Source of the DNA: Onishia niordana
Lineage (GTDB): Bacteria > Pseudomonadota > Gammaproteobacteria > Pseudomonadales > Halomonadaceae
Direction of reading: 5' to 3'
NCBI RefSeq assembly: GCF_004798965.1
Contig: NZ_SDSD01000005.1
Coordinates: 186,001-250,000, forward strand
DNA length: 64,000 bases
Positions 46,050-55,321 of the stretch are shown piece by piece. Both the position numbers and the translations under genes were made by a program. The notes below the pieces were generated by a model. The model was not told where the DNA came from. It saw only the letters and a program-made list of their open reading frames with translations, and did not search any database. Positions within the stretch are counted from its first letter, which is position 1. Each line of letters opens with the position of its first letter.

Positions 46050-48434
46050 GTGGAAGAGTCCGTGAATCAGTACATTGAGTGGTTCGATAAGCTGGGCATG
46101 AACGACGTCGAGCGGGTCGGTGGCAAGAATGCCTCGCTTGGCGAAATGATCTCCAACCTGGCCAATGCCGGGGTCAGCGTGCCTGGTGGCTTCGCTACCA
46201 CCGCTCACGCCTATCGCGAATTTCTTGCTCACGATGGCCTCAACGAGCGCATCAATGAAGCGCTTGCTCGCCTTGACGTCGATGATGTGGCGGCACTGGC
46301 CAAGACGGGGGCCGAGATTCGCCAGTGGGTGATCGACACGCCGTTGCCGCCGACCTTCGAGGCCGCGCTTCGTGAGGCCTACGATGACATGGTCGCGCGC
46401 CACCCGAGCCTCAAGGTTGCGGTAAGAAGCTCCGCTACCGCCGAGGACCTGCCGGATGCCTCCTTCGCCGGGCAGCAGGAGACCTTCCTCAACATCGAAG
46501 GCTTCGACAACATCAAGCGTGCCGTGCACGAGGTATTCGCCTCGCTGTTCAATGACCGGGCGATTTCCTATCGAGTGCACCGCGGCTATGCCCACGAGAA
46601 CGTGGCGTTGTCCGCCGGCATCCAGAAGATGGTGCGCTCCGAGACCGGCGCCTCCGGCGTGATGTTCACCCTCGATACCGAATCCGGCTTCCGCGATGCC
46701 GTCTTCGTCACGGCCTCCTGGGGGCTTGGCGAGACAGTGGTTCAGGGTGCGGTGAACCCCGATGAATTCTATGTTCACAAGTCGACGCTGGATGCGGGGC
46801 GTCCAGCGGTGCTGCGCCGTAATCTGGGCTCCAAGCTGATCAAGATGATCTATACCGGTGATGCCAGCGCCGGCAAGTCAGTGGAAACCGTGGACGTGCC
46901 ACTCGCCGATCGTGGTCGCTTCTGCATCAACGATGAACAGGTCATGGAGCTTGCCCGTCAGGCGATGATCATCGAACGTCACTACGGGCGCCCGATGGAT
47001 ATCGAGTGGGCACTGGATGGCGACGACAACCATGTCTACATCGTCCAGGCACGCCCCGAGACAGTGGTCTCCCAGGAAGAGGGTGGCAAGCTCGAACGCT
47101 TCCACCTGCGCGAGAAGGGTCGCAACCTGATCGCCGGTCGCGCCATCGGACAGCGCATCGGCAGCGGCGAGGTCAAGGTGATCATGACCCCGGACGAGAT
47201 GGGCAAGATCAATGACGGCGACGTGCTGGTCACCGACATGACCGACCCGGATTGGGAGCCGATCATGAAGCGTGCCTCGGCGGTGGTGACCAACCGTGGC
47301 GGGCGCACCTGTCATGCGGCGATCATTGCCCGCGAACTGGGCATTCCGGCGGTCGTTGGGTCAGGCGATGCCACCAGTGTGCTGCGCGACGGCCAGGAGG
47401 TCACGGTTTCCTGCGCCGAAGGCGACACCGGTCATGTCTACGAGGGGCTGCTGGACTTCGAGTGCAAGACCACCAGCGTCGATAGCATGCCGGAACTGCC
47501 GTTCAAGATCATGATGAACGTCGGCAACCCGGATCGTGCCTTCAACTTCTCGAGCCTGCCCAGTGCCGGCGTCGGTCTGGCGCGTCTGGAATTCATCATC
47601 AACCGCATGATCGGCGTGCATCCCAGGGCGCTGCTCGAGTTTGATAGCCAGCCGGTAGAATTGCAGCAGACCATCGAGCAGCGCACCGCCGGCTATGATG
47701 ATCCGGTGAGCTTCTACGTCGACAAGCTGGTCGAGGGCATCTCGACGCTGGCTGCGGCTTTCTACCCGCAGAAAGTGATCGTGCGCCTGTCGGACTTCAA
47801 GTCCAACGAGTACGAAAACCTGATCGGTGGCAAGCAATACGAGCCGGGCGAAGAGAACCCCATGCTTGGCTTCCGTGGTGCCGCCCGCTACCTGTCGGAA
47901 TCCTTCCGTCCCTGCTTTGACCTTGAGTGTCAGGCCATCAAGCGGGTCCGCGATGTCATGGGCCTCGACAACATCGAGATCATGGTGCCCTTTGTGCGCA
48001 CCACCGAAGAAGCAAGCGGCGTGATCGACATCTTGTCCGAGAATGGCCTCAAGCGCGGCGAAAACGGTCTCAAGGTCATCATGATGTGCGAGCTGCCGGC
48101 CAACGCGCTGCTCGCCGATGAGTTTCTCGAGTACTTCGACGGCTTCTCCATCGGTTCCAACGACCTGACTCAGCTGACCCTGGGGCTGGACCGTGATTCC
48201 GGCGTGATTGCCCATCTGTTCGATGAGCGCAATCCGGCGGTGCTCAAGCTGCTGTCGATGGCCATTCAGGCCTGCAAGGCGCAGGGCAAATACGTGGGCA
48301 TCTGCGGCCAGGGACCTTCGGATCATCCGGATCTCGCCAAGTGGCTGATGGAGCAGGGCATCGACTCGGTATCCTTGAACCCTGATGCGGTGCTCGAGAC
48401 ATGGTTCATGCTGGCCGGTGAGACTATCGGCTAA
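46050..48434 (+). CDS. ppsA: Phosphoenolpyruvate synthase
   Basis: 794 residues from GTG 46050 (AGGGGG upstream), in line with E. coli PpsA at 792. Makes PEP from pyruvate and ATP for gluconeogenesis. N-terminal ATP-grasp ([25 protein letters not shown]), phosphohistidine swivel [15 protein letters not shown], and PEP-binding barrel with [11 protein letters not shown]. The frame is open to 45963 but family similarity starts after the GTG. A 13-bp palindrome GGCGA-ATA-TCGCC (45945-45957) lies in the leader. Confidence 0.96.
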   Translation: MEESVNQYIEWFDKLGMNDVERVGGKNASLGEMISNLANAGVSVPGGFATTAHAYREFLAHDGLNERINEALARLDVDDVAALAKTGAEIRQWVIDTPLPPTFEAALREAYDDMVARHPSLKVAVRSSATAEDLPDASFAGQQETFLNIEGFDNIKRAVHEVFASLFNDRAISYRVHRGYAHENVALSAGIQKMVRSETGASGVMFTLDTESGFRDAVFVTASWGLGETVVQGAVNPDEFYVHKSTLDAGRPAVLRRNLGSKLIKMIYTGDASAGKSVETVDVPLADRGRFCINDEQVMELARQAMIIERHYGRPMDIEWALDGDDNHVYIVQARPETVVSQEEGGKLERFHLREKGRNLIAGRAIGQRIGSGEVKVIMTPDEMGKINDGDVLVTDMTDPDWEPIMKRASAVVTNRGGRTCHAAIIARELGIPAVVGSGDATSVLRDGQEVTVSCAEGDTGHVYEGLLDFECKTTSVDSMPELPFKIMMNVGNPDRAFNFSSLPSAGVGLARLEFIINRMIGVHPRALLEFDSQPVELQQTIEQRTAGYDDPVSFYVDKLVEGISTLAAAFYPQKVIVRLSDFKSNEYENLIGGKQYEPGEENPMLGFRGAARYLSESFRPCFDLECQAIKRVRDVMGLDNIEIMVPFVRTTEEASGVIDILSENGLKRGENGLKVIMMCELPANALLADEFLEYFDGFSIGSNDLTQLTLGLDRDSGVIAHLFDERNPAVLKLLSMAIQACKAQGKYVGICGQGPSDHPDLAKWLMEQGIDSVSLNPDAVLETWFMLAGETIG

Positions 48435-48461
48435 GCACTCGCGCGCCTCGCACGATCAACA

Positions 48462-48489
48462 ACCCCGCCCTTCGAGGCGGGGTTTTTTT
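48462..48489 (+). terminator. Intrinsic terminator of ppsA
   Basis: CCCCGCC (48463-48469) pairs with GGCGGGG (48476-48482), followed by seven T. Confidence 0.92.
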
Positions 48490-48664
48490 GTGGGGTTGTG
48501 GACCGACAGCGTGATGGCAACGTGGACTGGCGAATCGGGGCTGATTCGACAATAACCGTCAGCCTGCTAATATTGTGCACGATTTAATAATGTACACGAT
48601 ACGCCGGATCACGGCGCACGTGCGGCGCAATGCGTCGCCGATGACCACCGGAGGAGAATTCCCC

Positions 48665-49195
48665 TTGGCCAGCTTTACCCTGAACGGCAAGCCCGTCAGC
48701 GTCGAGGTGTCCCCTCAGACCCCACTGTTGTGGGTTCTGAGGGATAATCTTGGCATGACCGGCACCAAGTTTGGCTGCGGCATCGCGCAGTGCGGCGCTT
48801 GCACTGTCCACCTCAACGGCTCTGCCACGCGTACCTGTGTGCTACCGGTATCCGCCGCCGAAGGTGGTGAGGTCGTCACCATCGAAGGGCTGTCGGACAA
48901 CGATGACCACCCCCTGCAGCAGGCCTGGCGGGAGCACCAGGTGCCGCAGTGCGGGTACTGTCAGTCGGGCCAGATCATGCAGGCCGCCGACTTTCTGAGC
49001 CGTACCCCGGACCCAAGCGATGAGGAGGTCACCGAGGCCATGTCCGGCAATCTCTGCCGGTGCATGGCCTATGTGCGCATTCATCGGGCGGTGAAGCGTG
49101 CCGCCGAGATTAGCCAGGCAAGTGAGGCCAGCACCGCCGGCGTTGGCGTCTTCGACCCGAGCCGTGATCAGGAGGTGACCCATGGCCAGGTTTGA
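48665..49195 (+). CDS. 2Fe-2S subunit of a molybdenum hydroxylase (IorA-like)
   Basis: 176 residues from TTG 48665 with GGAGGAG 8 bp upstream. A plant-type ferredoxin cluster (KFGCGIAQCGACTVHLNG) is followed by the helical 2Fe-2S domain (PQCGYCQSGQIMQ and GNLCRCMAY). This is the small subunit of the xanthine-oxidase family, isoquinoline 1-oxidoreductase branch. Its end overlaps the large-subunit gene by 14 bp. The substrate is not known; aldehydes or N-heterocycles are common in this branch. Confidence 0.9.
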   Translation: MASFTLNGKPVSVEVSPQTPLLWVLRDNLGMTGTKFGCGIAQCGACTVHLNGSATRTCVLPVSAAEGGEVVTIEGLSDNDDHPLQQAWREHQVPQCGYCQSGQIMQAADFLSRTPDPSDEEVTEAMSGNLCRCMAYVRIHRAVKRAAEISQASEASTAGVGVFDPSRDQEVTHGQV

Positions 49196-51551
49196 AGACC
49201 AGCTGGCGGCTGTTGAAGCGCAAGGCAGCGATGCCCAAGGCAATGACATTTCGAGCAACGGTGGCGAGGGCTTCACGCGTCGCGGCTTTCTGATCGGCAC
49301 CATGGCCGGCTCGGCGATGATGGCGTTCGGTCTCTCCGGCGCAGCCGCTGCGGCAAGCGATGGCTCGGCAAATAATGGCTCGGCCAGCGAGTCACTGGCC
49401 GCCGGGCGTTATGAGCCGACGATCTGGTATGCCATCGCCCCCGACGGCACGGTGACGGTGCACATCACTAAGGCCGAAATGGGCCAGCATGTCGCCACCA
49501 GTCTAGCGCGTCTGGTCGCCGAGGAGCTTGAGGCGGACTGGTCGAGTATTGAAGTCGTCTATGTCGATAGCGATCCGAAGTGGGGCTACATGGTCACCGG
49601 TGGTAGCTGGTCGGTGCACCATAGCTATCTGCCGCTGTCGCGTGCCGGCGCGGCTGGGCGTATTGCGCTGATCGAGGCCGGTGCCAAGCTGCTTGATGTC
49701 GATCCCGCCGATTGCCGGGCCCGTCATGGGCAGGTCATCAGCGGCGACAAGTCGGTAAGCTATGGCGAGATCGTGTCTCAGGCAGGGCTCGAGCGGACCT
49801 TCTCCGAGGAGGAGCTCAAGGAGATCAGCCTGAAACCGGCAAGCGAGCGCCGTGTGCTGGGCACCAAGGGCACGGCCCTTGATGTACCGGCCAAGGTCAA
49901 TGGCGAGGCGATCTACGGTATCGATGTCACCGTCGACAAGATGCTTTATGCCCGCCCGGTTCTGCCGCCGACCCGTTTCGGTTCCAAGCCGGTCTCGATC
50001 GATGACAGCGCCGCCAAGCAGATCGACGGCTATCGCCAGACCATCGAACTCGACGACCCCTCGGGCGTCTGCCAGGGCTGGCTTGCCGTGATTGCCGATA
50101 GCTATTCGTCGGCGATGCGGGCAACCGATGCCCTCAAGGTCGAGTGGCAGCGGGGCGACAGCTATGACATTAGCGAGGCGGATATCCAGGAGCAGGGCCA
50201 CACCCTGGTCAACTCGCCAAGCCGCGACAACGGTTCGCTGTTCGTCGATATCGGCGATGTCAGTTCCGGCCTCGAGGGGGCAAGCGAGGTCATCGATTCC
50301 ACCTATACCACCTCGAGTGTGCTGCACTTCCAGCTTGAGCCGGTCAACGCCACCGTGTTCGAGGAAGACGGCCATTGGCACGTGCACTGCGGCAACCAGC
50401 AGCAGACGCTGGCGGTGGGGATGCTGTCCAAAGCGCTCCAGGTCGATAAGAGCAACATCACTCTGCACCAGTACTACCTGGGCGGCGGCTTCGGTCGTCG
50501 CCTGTACGGTGACTACACCATTCCGGCCGCTCTGGCCGCCAAGGCGCTGGGGCGTCCGGTGAAGATGCTCTTCACGCGCCCTGACGATACGCGCTTTGAC
50601 TGCGTGCGCTCGCCCTCGGTACAGCGACTGCGCTCCGGGCTCGACGGCAATGGCAAGGTCGTGGCATCCGAGCATGCCGCGGCCGCCGGTTGGCCTTCTG
50701 CCGCCATGGCGCCGGCCTTTCTCATCGAGCCGGTCGAGGACGGTGGCAAGGTCGACTCCTTCGCCATCAGCGGTGCCGATCACTGGTATGACGTGGGCGC
50801 ACAGCGCGTCTGGGCGCAGCAAAACCACAAGGCGCATGAAGTCTTTGTGCCGGGTTACCTGCGCTCGGTGGGGCCGGGCTGGACGACCTGGGCCGTGGAG
50901 CAGCATATCGACGAGCTGGCGCTGGCCGCCGGGAAGGACCCGGCGCGCTTTCGCCTCGAATTGCTCAACGCCGAAGGCCGTAACGCCGGTCAGGCACCGC
51001 ACAGTGTCGGCGGTGCCGAGCGACTCAGGGCGGTGCTCGAACGGGCGATGGCCAAGGCCGACTGGGACAGCCGTGACAGCCTGCCGGATGACGTGGGGAT
51101 GGGCGTGGCGCTGACCTTCGGTCAGGAGCGCAGCATGCCGACCTGGGTGGCCTGTATCGCTCGGGTCAAGATTAATCGTGGTGACGGCTCGGTCGATGTC
51201 GAGCACCTGACGGCAGTGGCCGATGCCGGTACGCTGGCGCACCCCGACGGTGCCATGGCGCAGCTCGAAGGCTCGCTACTGTGGGGGCTTTCCATGGCCC
51301 TCTACGAGGGCACCGAGGTCGAGAAGGGCAAGCCCAAGGCGCTGAATCTTGGCGCTTATACGCCGCTGCGCATGAACCAGGTACCCAAGATGGATCTGGA
51401 GTTTGTCGATAGTGACGCCATGCCGGTGGGCCTGGGTGAGCCCGGGACTACCGTGGTCGCGCCCGCCATCGCCAATGCGATCCAGCATGCCGTCGGCGTT
51501 CGGTTGCGTGATATGCCCATGCGTGCCGAGGCCCTCAAGGCGGCTCTCTAG
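49182..51551 (+). CDS. Molybdopterin-binding subunit of a molybdenum hydroxylase (IorB-like)
   Basis: 789 residues. An N-terminal Tat signal (FTRRGFLIGTMAG) is followed by a hydrophobic stretch, so the enzyme is periplasmic. Moco-binding regions include GGGFGRRLYGDY, and the catalytic Glu is in PVGLGEPGTT near the C-terminus. It pairs with the 2Fe-2S subunit upstream; electrons probably pass to a cytochrome, since no FAD subunit is present. Moco would be the MCD or sulfido form prepared with help from the XdhC-like protein downstream. Confidence 0.92.
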   Translation: MARFEDQLAAVEAQGSDAQGNDISSNGGEGFTRRGFLIGTMAGSAMMAFGLSGAAAAASDGSANNGSASESLAAGRYEPTIWYAIAPDGTVTVHITKAEMGQHVATSLARLVAEELEADWSSIEVVYVDSDPKWGYMVTGGSWSVHHSYLPLSRAGAAGRIALIEAGAKLLDVDPADCRARHGQVISGDKSVSYGEIVSQAGLERTFSEEELKEISLKPASERRVLGTKGTALDVPAKVNGEAIYGIDVTVDKMLYARPVLPPTRFGSKPVSIDDSAAKQIDGYRQTIELDDPSGVCQGWLAVIADSYSSAMRATDALKVEWQRGDSYDISEADIQEQGHTLVNSPSRDNGSLFVDIGDVSSGLEGASEVIDSTYTTSSVLHFQLEPVNATVFEEDGHWHVHCGNQQQTLAVGMLSKALQVDKSNITLHQYYLGGGFGRRLYGDYTIPAALAAKALGRPVKMLFTRPDDTRFDCVRSPSVQRLRSGLDGNGKVVASEHAAAAGWPSAAMAPAFLIEPVEDGGKVDSFAISGADHWYDVGAQRVWAQQNHKAHEVFVPGYLRSVGPGWTTWAVEQHIDELALAAGKDPARFRLELLNAEGRNAGQAPHSVGGAERLRAVLERAMAKADWDSRDSLPDDVGMGVALTFGQERSMPTWVACIARVKINRGDGSVDVEHLTAVADAGTLAHPDGAMAQLEGSLLWGLSMALYEGTEVEKGKPKALNLGAYTPLRMNQVPKMDLEFVDSDAMPVGLGEPGTTVVAPAIANAIQHAVGVRLRDMPMRAEALKAAL

Positions 51552-51566
51552 GACAGCGATTCAAAG

Positions 51567-51597
51567 CCCCGCCCCGGCATGCCCGGGGCGGGGTCTT
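51567..51597 (+). terminator. Strong GC hairpin after the molybdenum hydroxylase gene
   Basis: CCCCGCCCCGGC pairs with GCCCGGGGCGGGG (one-base bulge) followed by TCTTT. It lies 16 bp past the stop and 20 bp before xdhC, so it may attenuate rather than end the transcript. Confidence 0.65.
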
Positions 51598-51615
51598 TGC
51601 TGAGTAGGGCATATC

Positions 51616-52671
51616 ATGCAACACCTAGATTTGACGGTAATCCGCCAGGCGCTTGCCTGGGCGCGAGAAGGGCAGCCGGTGTGGCTGTGCACAGTGCTTT
51701 CGACCTTCGGTTCGTCGCCGCGAGAACCCGGTGCCTGGCTGGTAGCGCTTCGCGATGGCCGGCATGTGGGGTCATTGTCTGGCGGCTGTGTCGAGGAAAA
51801 TTTCCTGGCTCGGCTGGCTGACGGCGCTTTCCAGGCGCCAGTGCAACGGGTCCGCTATGGTGACGGCGAGGAGGGCGATGGCCCCGGCATCACTCTGCCT
51901 TGTGGCGGTATTCTCGATGTGCTGGTTGAGAGGCTGGCGCCGGGTGATGAGACGCTTGTGCATCTGGCAGCACTTGAAGCGGCACTGACCGGACAGCGTC
52001 CGCAATTGCGCCATGTCGATCTGGTGAGCGGTGAGACGAGCCTTGCTGACGATTCAGGGCTCGGTGAGCGGGTGGTGCTGTCTGTTGAACAAAGCTCTCA
52101 CGAGGAAAGTTCTGAAGGAAACAGTTCTGACGGGCAAAGCGCTGACGAGGGCAGCCCCCAGGCCCCTGGACAGGTGCAGATGCGCGTGGGACCGGCGGCG
52201 CGGCTGGTGCTTGCCGGCATGTCACCGGTGGCGGAAGCCTGTGCCGAGTTTGCACAGCGATTGGGTTTCGAGGTGATTCTCTGCGACCCTCGCCCCGACG
52301 TATTCGCGGCGCTATCGCTTTCGGGTGTTGAATGTGTCGAGACTCTGCCCTCTAGCTTTATAGCGGAAGGGGGCTGTCATGGAGCCACCGCGGTGGTGGC
52401 GCTGACCCATGATCCGCGTATCGATGATCTGGCGATGATCGAGGCGGTCAGAACCAACGCCTTCTATATCGGGGTGATGGGGTCGAGGAAAACGTCTGCC
52501 GCCCGTGCCGAGCGGCTTGAACGCAGCGGTGGGCTGAGCAAGACCGCGCTTGCCCGCATTCAGATGCCGATTGGGTTGGATCTTGGCAGCAAGACGCCGG
52601 CTGAGATTGCCCTGGCGGTGATGGCCGACATCGTGCGGGTGCGCCGGGGGCGTGAACGAAGCGAGCTGTAA
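51616..52671 (+). CDS. XdhC/CoxI-family Moco maturation factor
   Basis: 351 residues. The N-terminal XdhC domain has VLSTFGSSPREPGAWLV and SGGCVEENFL (Cys that binds Moco); the C-terminal Rossmann domain has GVMGSRKTSAARAERL and LDLGSKTPAEIALAVMADI. XdhC proteins sulfurate and insert Moco in xanthine-oxidase-type enzymes. A Ser/Glu-rich spacer of about 25 residues (SSHEESSEGNSSDG region, about 160-185) separates the domains. It sits directly after the hydroxylase operon. Confidence 0.93.
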   Translation: MQHLDLTVIRQALAWAREGQPVWLCTVLSTFGSSPREPGAWLVALRDGRHVGSLSGGCVEENFLARLADGAFQAPVQRVRYGDGEEGDGPGITLPCGGILDVLVERLAPGDETLVHLAALEAALTGQRPQLRHVDLVSGETSLADDSGLGERVVLSVEQSSHEESSEGNSSDGQSADEGSPQAPGQVQMRVGPAARLVLAGMSPVAEACAEFAQRLGFEVILCDPRPDVFAALSLSGVECVETLPSSFIAEGGCHGATAVVALTHDPRIDDLAMIEAVRTNAFYIGVMGSRKTSAARAERLERSGGLSKTALARIQMPIGLDLGSKTPAEIALAVMADIVRVRRGRERSEL

Positions 52672-52693
52672 GCGCGCATTAGCAAGCGCTACC

Positions 52694-52760
52694 AATCAGT
52701 ACCAATCGCTGCCAATCCAATCAGTACCAAGCGCTGCCAATCCAATCAGTACCAAGCAGT
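52694..52760 (+). repeat. 25-bp tandem repeat, 2.7 copies, after xdhC
   Basis: Unit AATCAGTACCAAGCGCTGCC plus AATCC, at 52694-52718 (two mismatches), 52719-52743 and a partial copy to 52760. Contiguous units with no spacers, so this is not a CRISPR array. Confidence 0.85.
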
Positions 52761-52784
52761 ATTAAGAGGTCAGAGCGACCCAAC

Positions 52785-52821
52785 AAAAGCGCCCAGCCAA
52801 GCTATTGGTTGGGCGCTTTTT
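52785..52821. terminator. Bidirectional terminator between xdhC and the binding-protein gene
   Basis: AAAAGCGCCCAGCCAA (52785-52800), loop GCTA, TTGGTTGGGCGCTTTTT: a near-perfect 16-bp stem with A- and T-runs on both sides, serving the facing genes. Confidence 0.92.
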
Positions 52822-52839
52822 GCATGCACCATTTTGTGG

Positions 52840-53688
52840 TCAGTCGTCGTTCTTACCGAGCCAGGTAGCGACCATCTCTGGGTGCGCGTCGACCCAGGCC
52901 CGGGCGTTGGCTTCATAGTCGCCGTTGGCCTGGTTGGCGGCCATCAAGTCCTGGATGTCCGCGCTGCGCCACTGGAAGCGGTCGAGGATGGCGGTGATTT
53001 CCGGCTTGTCCTCGGCGAGCCCCTGGCGGGTCACGGTATGGATCTGCTCGTCCCCTGAATAGCGGCCCTGAGGATCGTCGAGATAGCGAAGTGCTTGCCC
53101 CGAAAAGACCGGATGCGGCGCCCAGGCGGTGACGACGATCGGCTCCTGACGAGACATCGCGGTCTTGAGCGTCTGACTCATGGCCGCATCGCTGCCCGCG
53201 ACCAGTTGCCAGTCCTCGATGCCGTAAGCGTTCATCGCCTGCTCGGTGAGTGCCATGATGCCGGCGCCCGGATCGATGCCGTGGATACGCTGGCCAAACG
53301 TCTCCCCGGCGGCAGCGAGGTCGGCGATCGAGGTAACGTCTGCGTAGGTCGGTACCGCCAGCCCGACGCGGGCGTCAGTGAGGTTGGGGCCAAGATCATC
53401 GATCTCATCGGCCTTGCTTTCGTAGTAGCTTGCCTGAGTGACCGGAAGCCAAGCGCCGGTGAAGGCATCCAGCTCACCAACCGAGAGCCCTTGCCAGATG
53501 GCAGCAAGGCTTACCGAGCTGATATCCACCTGGTGGCCAGCATCTTCAAGGACGGCCTTCAGCACGTAGGTGCTGGCCTGGCCGGTGGCCCATTCGCCTA
53601 TACCAAGACGCAGGCTGTCTGCTTGTGCGAGGGGGCTGACGGCGGCGAATAGCAGGCCGGTAGAAACGAGCAGTGAACGGACATGCAT
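52840..53688 (-). CDS. Glycine betaine/choline-type ABC transporter binding protein (orphan)
   Basis: 282 residues from ATG 53688 with GGAGA upstream and a signal peptide (SLLVSTGLLFAAVSPLAQADS). OpuAC fold: LGIGEWATGQASTYVLKAVLED, DAFTGAWLPV, GIDPGAGIM and VVTAWAPHPVF with Trp residues that could make an aromatic cage for a quaternary amine. No permease or ATPase gene is adjacent, so it must borrow a transporter encoded elsewhere. Compatible-solute uptake suits a halophile. Confidence 0.87.
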   Translation of the reverse strand: MHVRSLLVSTGLLFAAVSPLAQADSLRLGIGEWATGQASTYVLKAVLEDAGHQVDISSVSLAAIWQGLSVGELDAFTGAWLPVTQASYYESKADEIDDLGPNLTDARVGLAVPTYADVTSIADLAAAGETFGQRIHGIDPGAGIMALTEQAMNAYGIEDWQLVAGSDAAMSQTLKTAMSRQEPIVVTAWAPHPVFSGQALRYLDDPQGRYSGDEQIHTVTRQGLAEDKPEITAILDRFQWRSADIQDLMAANQANGDYEANARAWVDAHPEMVATWLGKNDD

Positions 53689-53736
53689 CTGACTATCTCC
53701 AGCAATAACATCCAGGGAAAGCGCCTTATTAGGCAC

Positions 53737-54216
53737 TCATGATAACGGTTCCTTGGCGATGATGATGCCGTTGTTGTCGGCGTACAGCCATTGCTCGGGC
53801 GTGATGGTCACGCCCGCAAAGGTCACCGCGATATCGCGTTGGCCCTCGCCGCGCTTTTCGCTCTTGCGGGGGTGGGCCGCGAGGGCCTGAACGCCGATGT
53901 CGGTCTCGGCCAGCACATCGACATCGCGAACGCAGCCATACATCACCACGCCTGACCAGCCGTTACTTGCCGCTTGTTCGGCCAGCATGTCGCCAAGCAT
54001 CGCGCAGCGCAGCGAGCCACCGGCATCCACGACCAGCACAGCGCCGTTGCCCGGCTCGGCGACGGCTTCCTTGACGCGCGAGTTGTCCTCGAAGCACTTG
54101 ACCGTGCGCACCGGGCCGCCAAAGGCGTCGCGACCGCCGATGTTAACGAAGATCGGTTCGAGTACCTCGACGTCCGGGTGGGCGTCGCAGAGATCAGGCG
54201 TGATGATGGAAGTCAT
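53737..54216 (-). CDS. rraA: RraA-family protein
   Basis: 159 residues from ATG 54216 (AAGGAGA upstream). [53 protein letters not shown] and [11 protein letters not shown] are RraA signatures. In E. coli RraA binds and inhibits RNase E; relatives are metal-dependent HMG/oxaloacetate aldolases, and the acid-binding D/R motif (GCVRDV) is present here, so either role is possible. Confidence 0.9.
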   Translation of the reverse strand: MTSIITPDLCDAHPDVEVLEPIFVNIGGRDAFGGPVRTVKCFEDNSRVKEAVAEPGNGAVLVVDAGGSLRCAMLGDMLAEQAASNGWSGVVMYGCVRDVDVLAETDIGVQALAAHPRKSEKRGEGQRDIAVTFAGVTITPEQWLYADNNGIIIAKEPLS

Positions 54217-54290
54217 GGGATTCTCCTTGAGCGGGAACCCTGATGGTGCCACAACCTGGGCGTTGAAAAACGCTGCGATGAGATATGCAA

Positions 54291-54314
54291 ACGCCGGGTC
54301 TGTACCCGGCGTTT
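54291..54314. terminator. Terminator between the outer-membrane protein gene and rraA
   Basis: ACGCCGGGT (54291-54299), loop CTGT, ACCCGGCGT (54304-54312); T-rich on the plus strand (TTGTGTTTT) and TTTGC on the minus strand. Placed to end the OMP transcript on the minus strand. Confidence 0.7.
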
Positions 54315-54368
54315 GTGTTTTGCTGGCTTGGTGTTGCTAGCCAAGTTTTCTGGCTGGGCTTTGCAATA

Positions 54369-54968
54369 TCAGAAGCGCATACCTGCCGAGGCGGTGAAGG
54401 TGTCGATCTTGTAGTCGCTATCCATGTCGTAGCGCTCGTATTCGGCGCGGACCAGGAAAGGATCGAAGTTGAACTGGGCGCCAACGCCATAGACCGGGTC
54501 GGTGCCGTCGTTATCCTTGAGGTCCAGGTTGGCGTTGCCGAGGTTGCCATCGACGTCGGTTTCCCACTTGGCAAGGCCTGCTTTGGCAAAGGCCGTGAAC
54601 CAGGGCGTGACCGGCAACTGGCCGACAACGTTGACGCCGTAGGCGTTGGACTCAAGGTCGGTGTTGCCGATGTCGTTGCCCTTCAGGCGGGTGTGGCCAA
54701 GGTCTGCGTAGAAGAGCTCGGTGGCGAAGTAGGGGTTGACCTCATAGCCGACGAATCCCTTGAAGACGTTGTCGTCATCGTCGACGTTGAAGTCGTCGGA
54801 GCCGGACTCGATGAAGTTGTCGACGTCGTCACGGTCATTCTCCAGCGAGCTGAAGCCTGTGCCTAAGCCCAGGTAGAGGCCTTCGGCATCCGGGGCGGCG
54901 AGCACGGTGGGGGCCGAGGCGCACAGGCCGGTGGCGACGGAGGCGGTAATCAGGGCACGTAGTTTCAT
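54369..54968 (-). CDS. Outer-membrane beta-barrel protein (OmpA/OmpW-like)
   Basis: 199 residues from ATG 54968 (AAGGAG). A signal peptide (MKLRALITASVATGLCASAPTVLA) is followed by alternating short beta strands (GLYLGLGTGFSSLE, FKGFVGYEVNPYFATELFYADLG, AFAKAGLAKWETD, FLVRAEYERYDM) and a C-terminal Phe (SAGMRF), as needed for BAM assembly: an eight-stranded barrel. Acidic loops (DDVDNFIESGSDDFNVDDDDN) fit a halophile surface. Function unknown. Confidence 0.85.
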   Translation of the reverse strand: MKLRALITASVATGLCASAPTVLAAPDAEGLYLGLGTGFSSLENDRDDVDNFIESGSDDFNVDDDDNVFKGFVGYEVNPYFATELFYADLGHTRLKGNDIGNTDLESNAYGVNVVGQLPVTPWFTAFAKAGLAKWETDVDGNLGNANLDLKDNDGTDPVYGVGAQFNFDPFLVRAEYERYDMDSDYKIDTFTASAGMRF

Positions 54969-55189
54969 GATTTTCTCCTTGATAGCGGTTTCTGAGGGAG
55001 GCCGGAGCGATGATGGTGTCTTTGCGGTGCTTCGCCTCACCCAGAAAACACGGGCAATATCGTGTTACTAACTCGACATACAGAATGTAAATAGAACACT
55101 GTTCGATAACAAGGGTGGCGCAGTAACGACGAGTAAAGCTTTGTTGCAAACATTCGTTTGATCATTGTTGCTATCAAGGTTTTCTGCAC

Positions 55190-55216
55190 AAAAAAAGCGC
55201 CCCGCAGGGGGCGCTT
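55190..55216 (-). terminator. Intrinsic terminator downstream of acnB
   Basis: On the minus strand AAGCGCCCC and GGGGCGCTT stem around CTGC, followed by seven T. It lies 105 bp past the acnB stop. Confidence 0.8.
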
Positions 55217-55321
55217 CGGTCATCGACTCCGGGTCATGTCGGCTGATTCGGGCGTAATGTCCTCTTCAGCAGGATGAACCGGCGATGTTGCGAGCATCGG
55301 CGATTTAAGGGTGATTCGGTC

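Noticed and set aside
52694..52760. CRISPR-like repeats
   Set aside because: Units are contiguous with no spacers and no cas genes are present.
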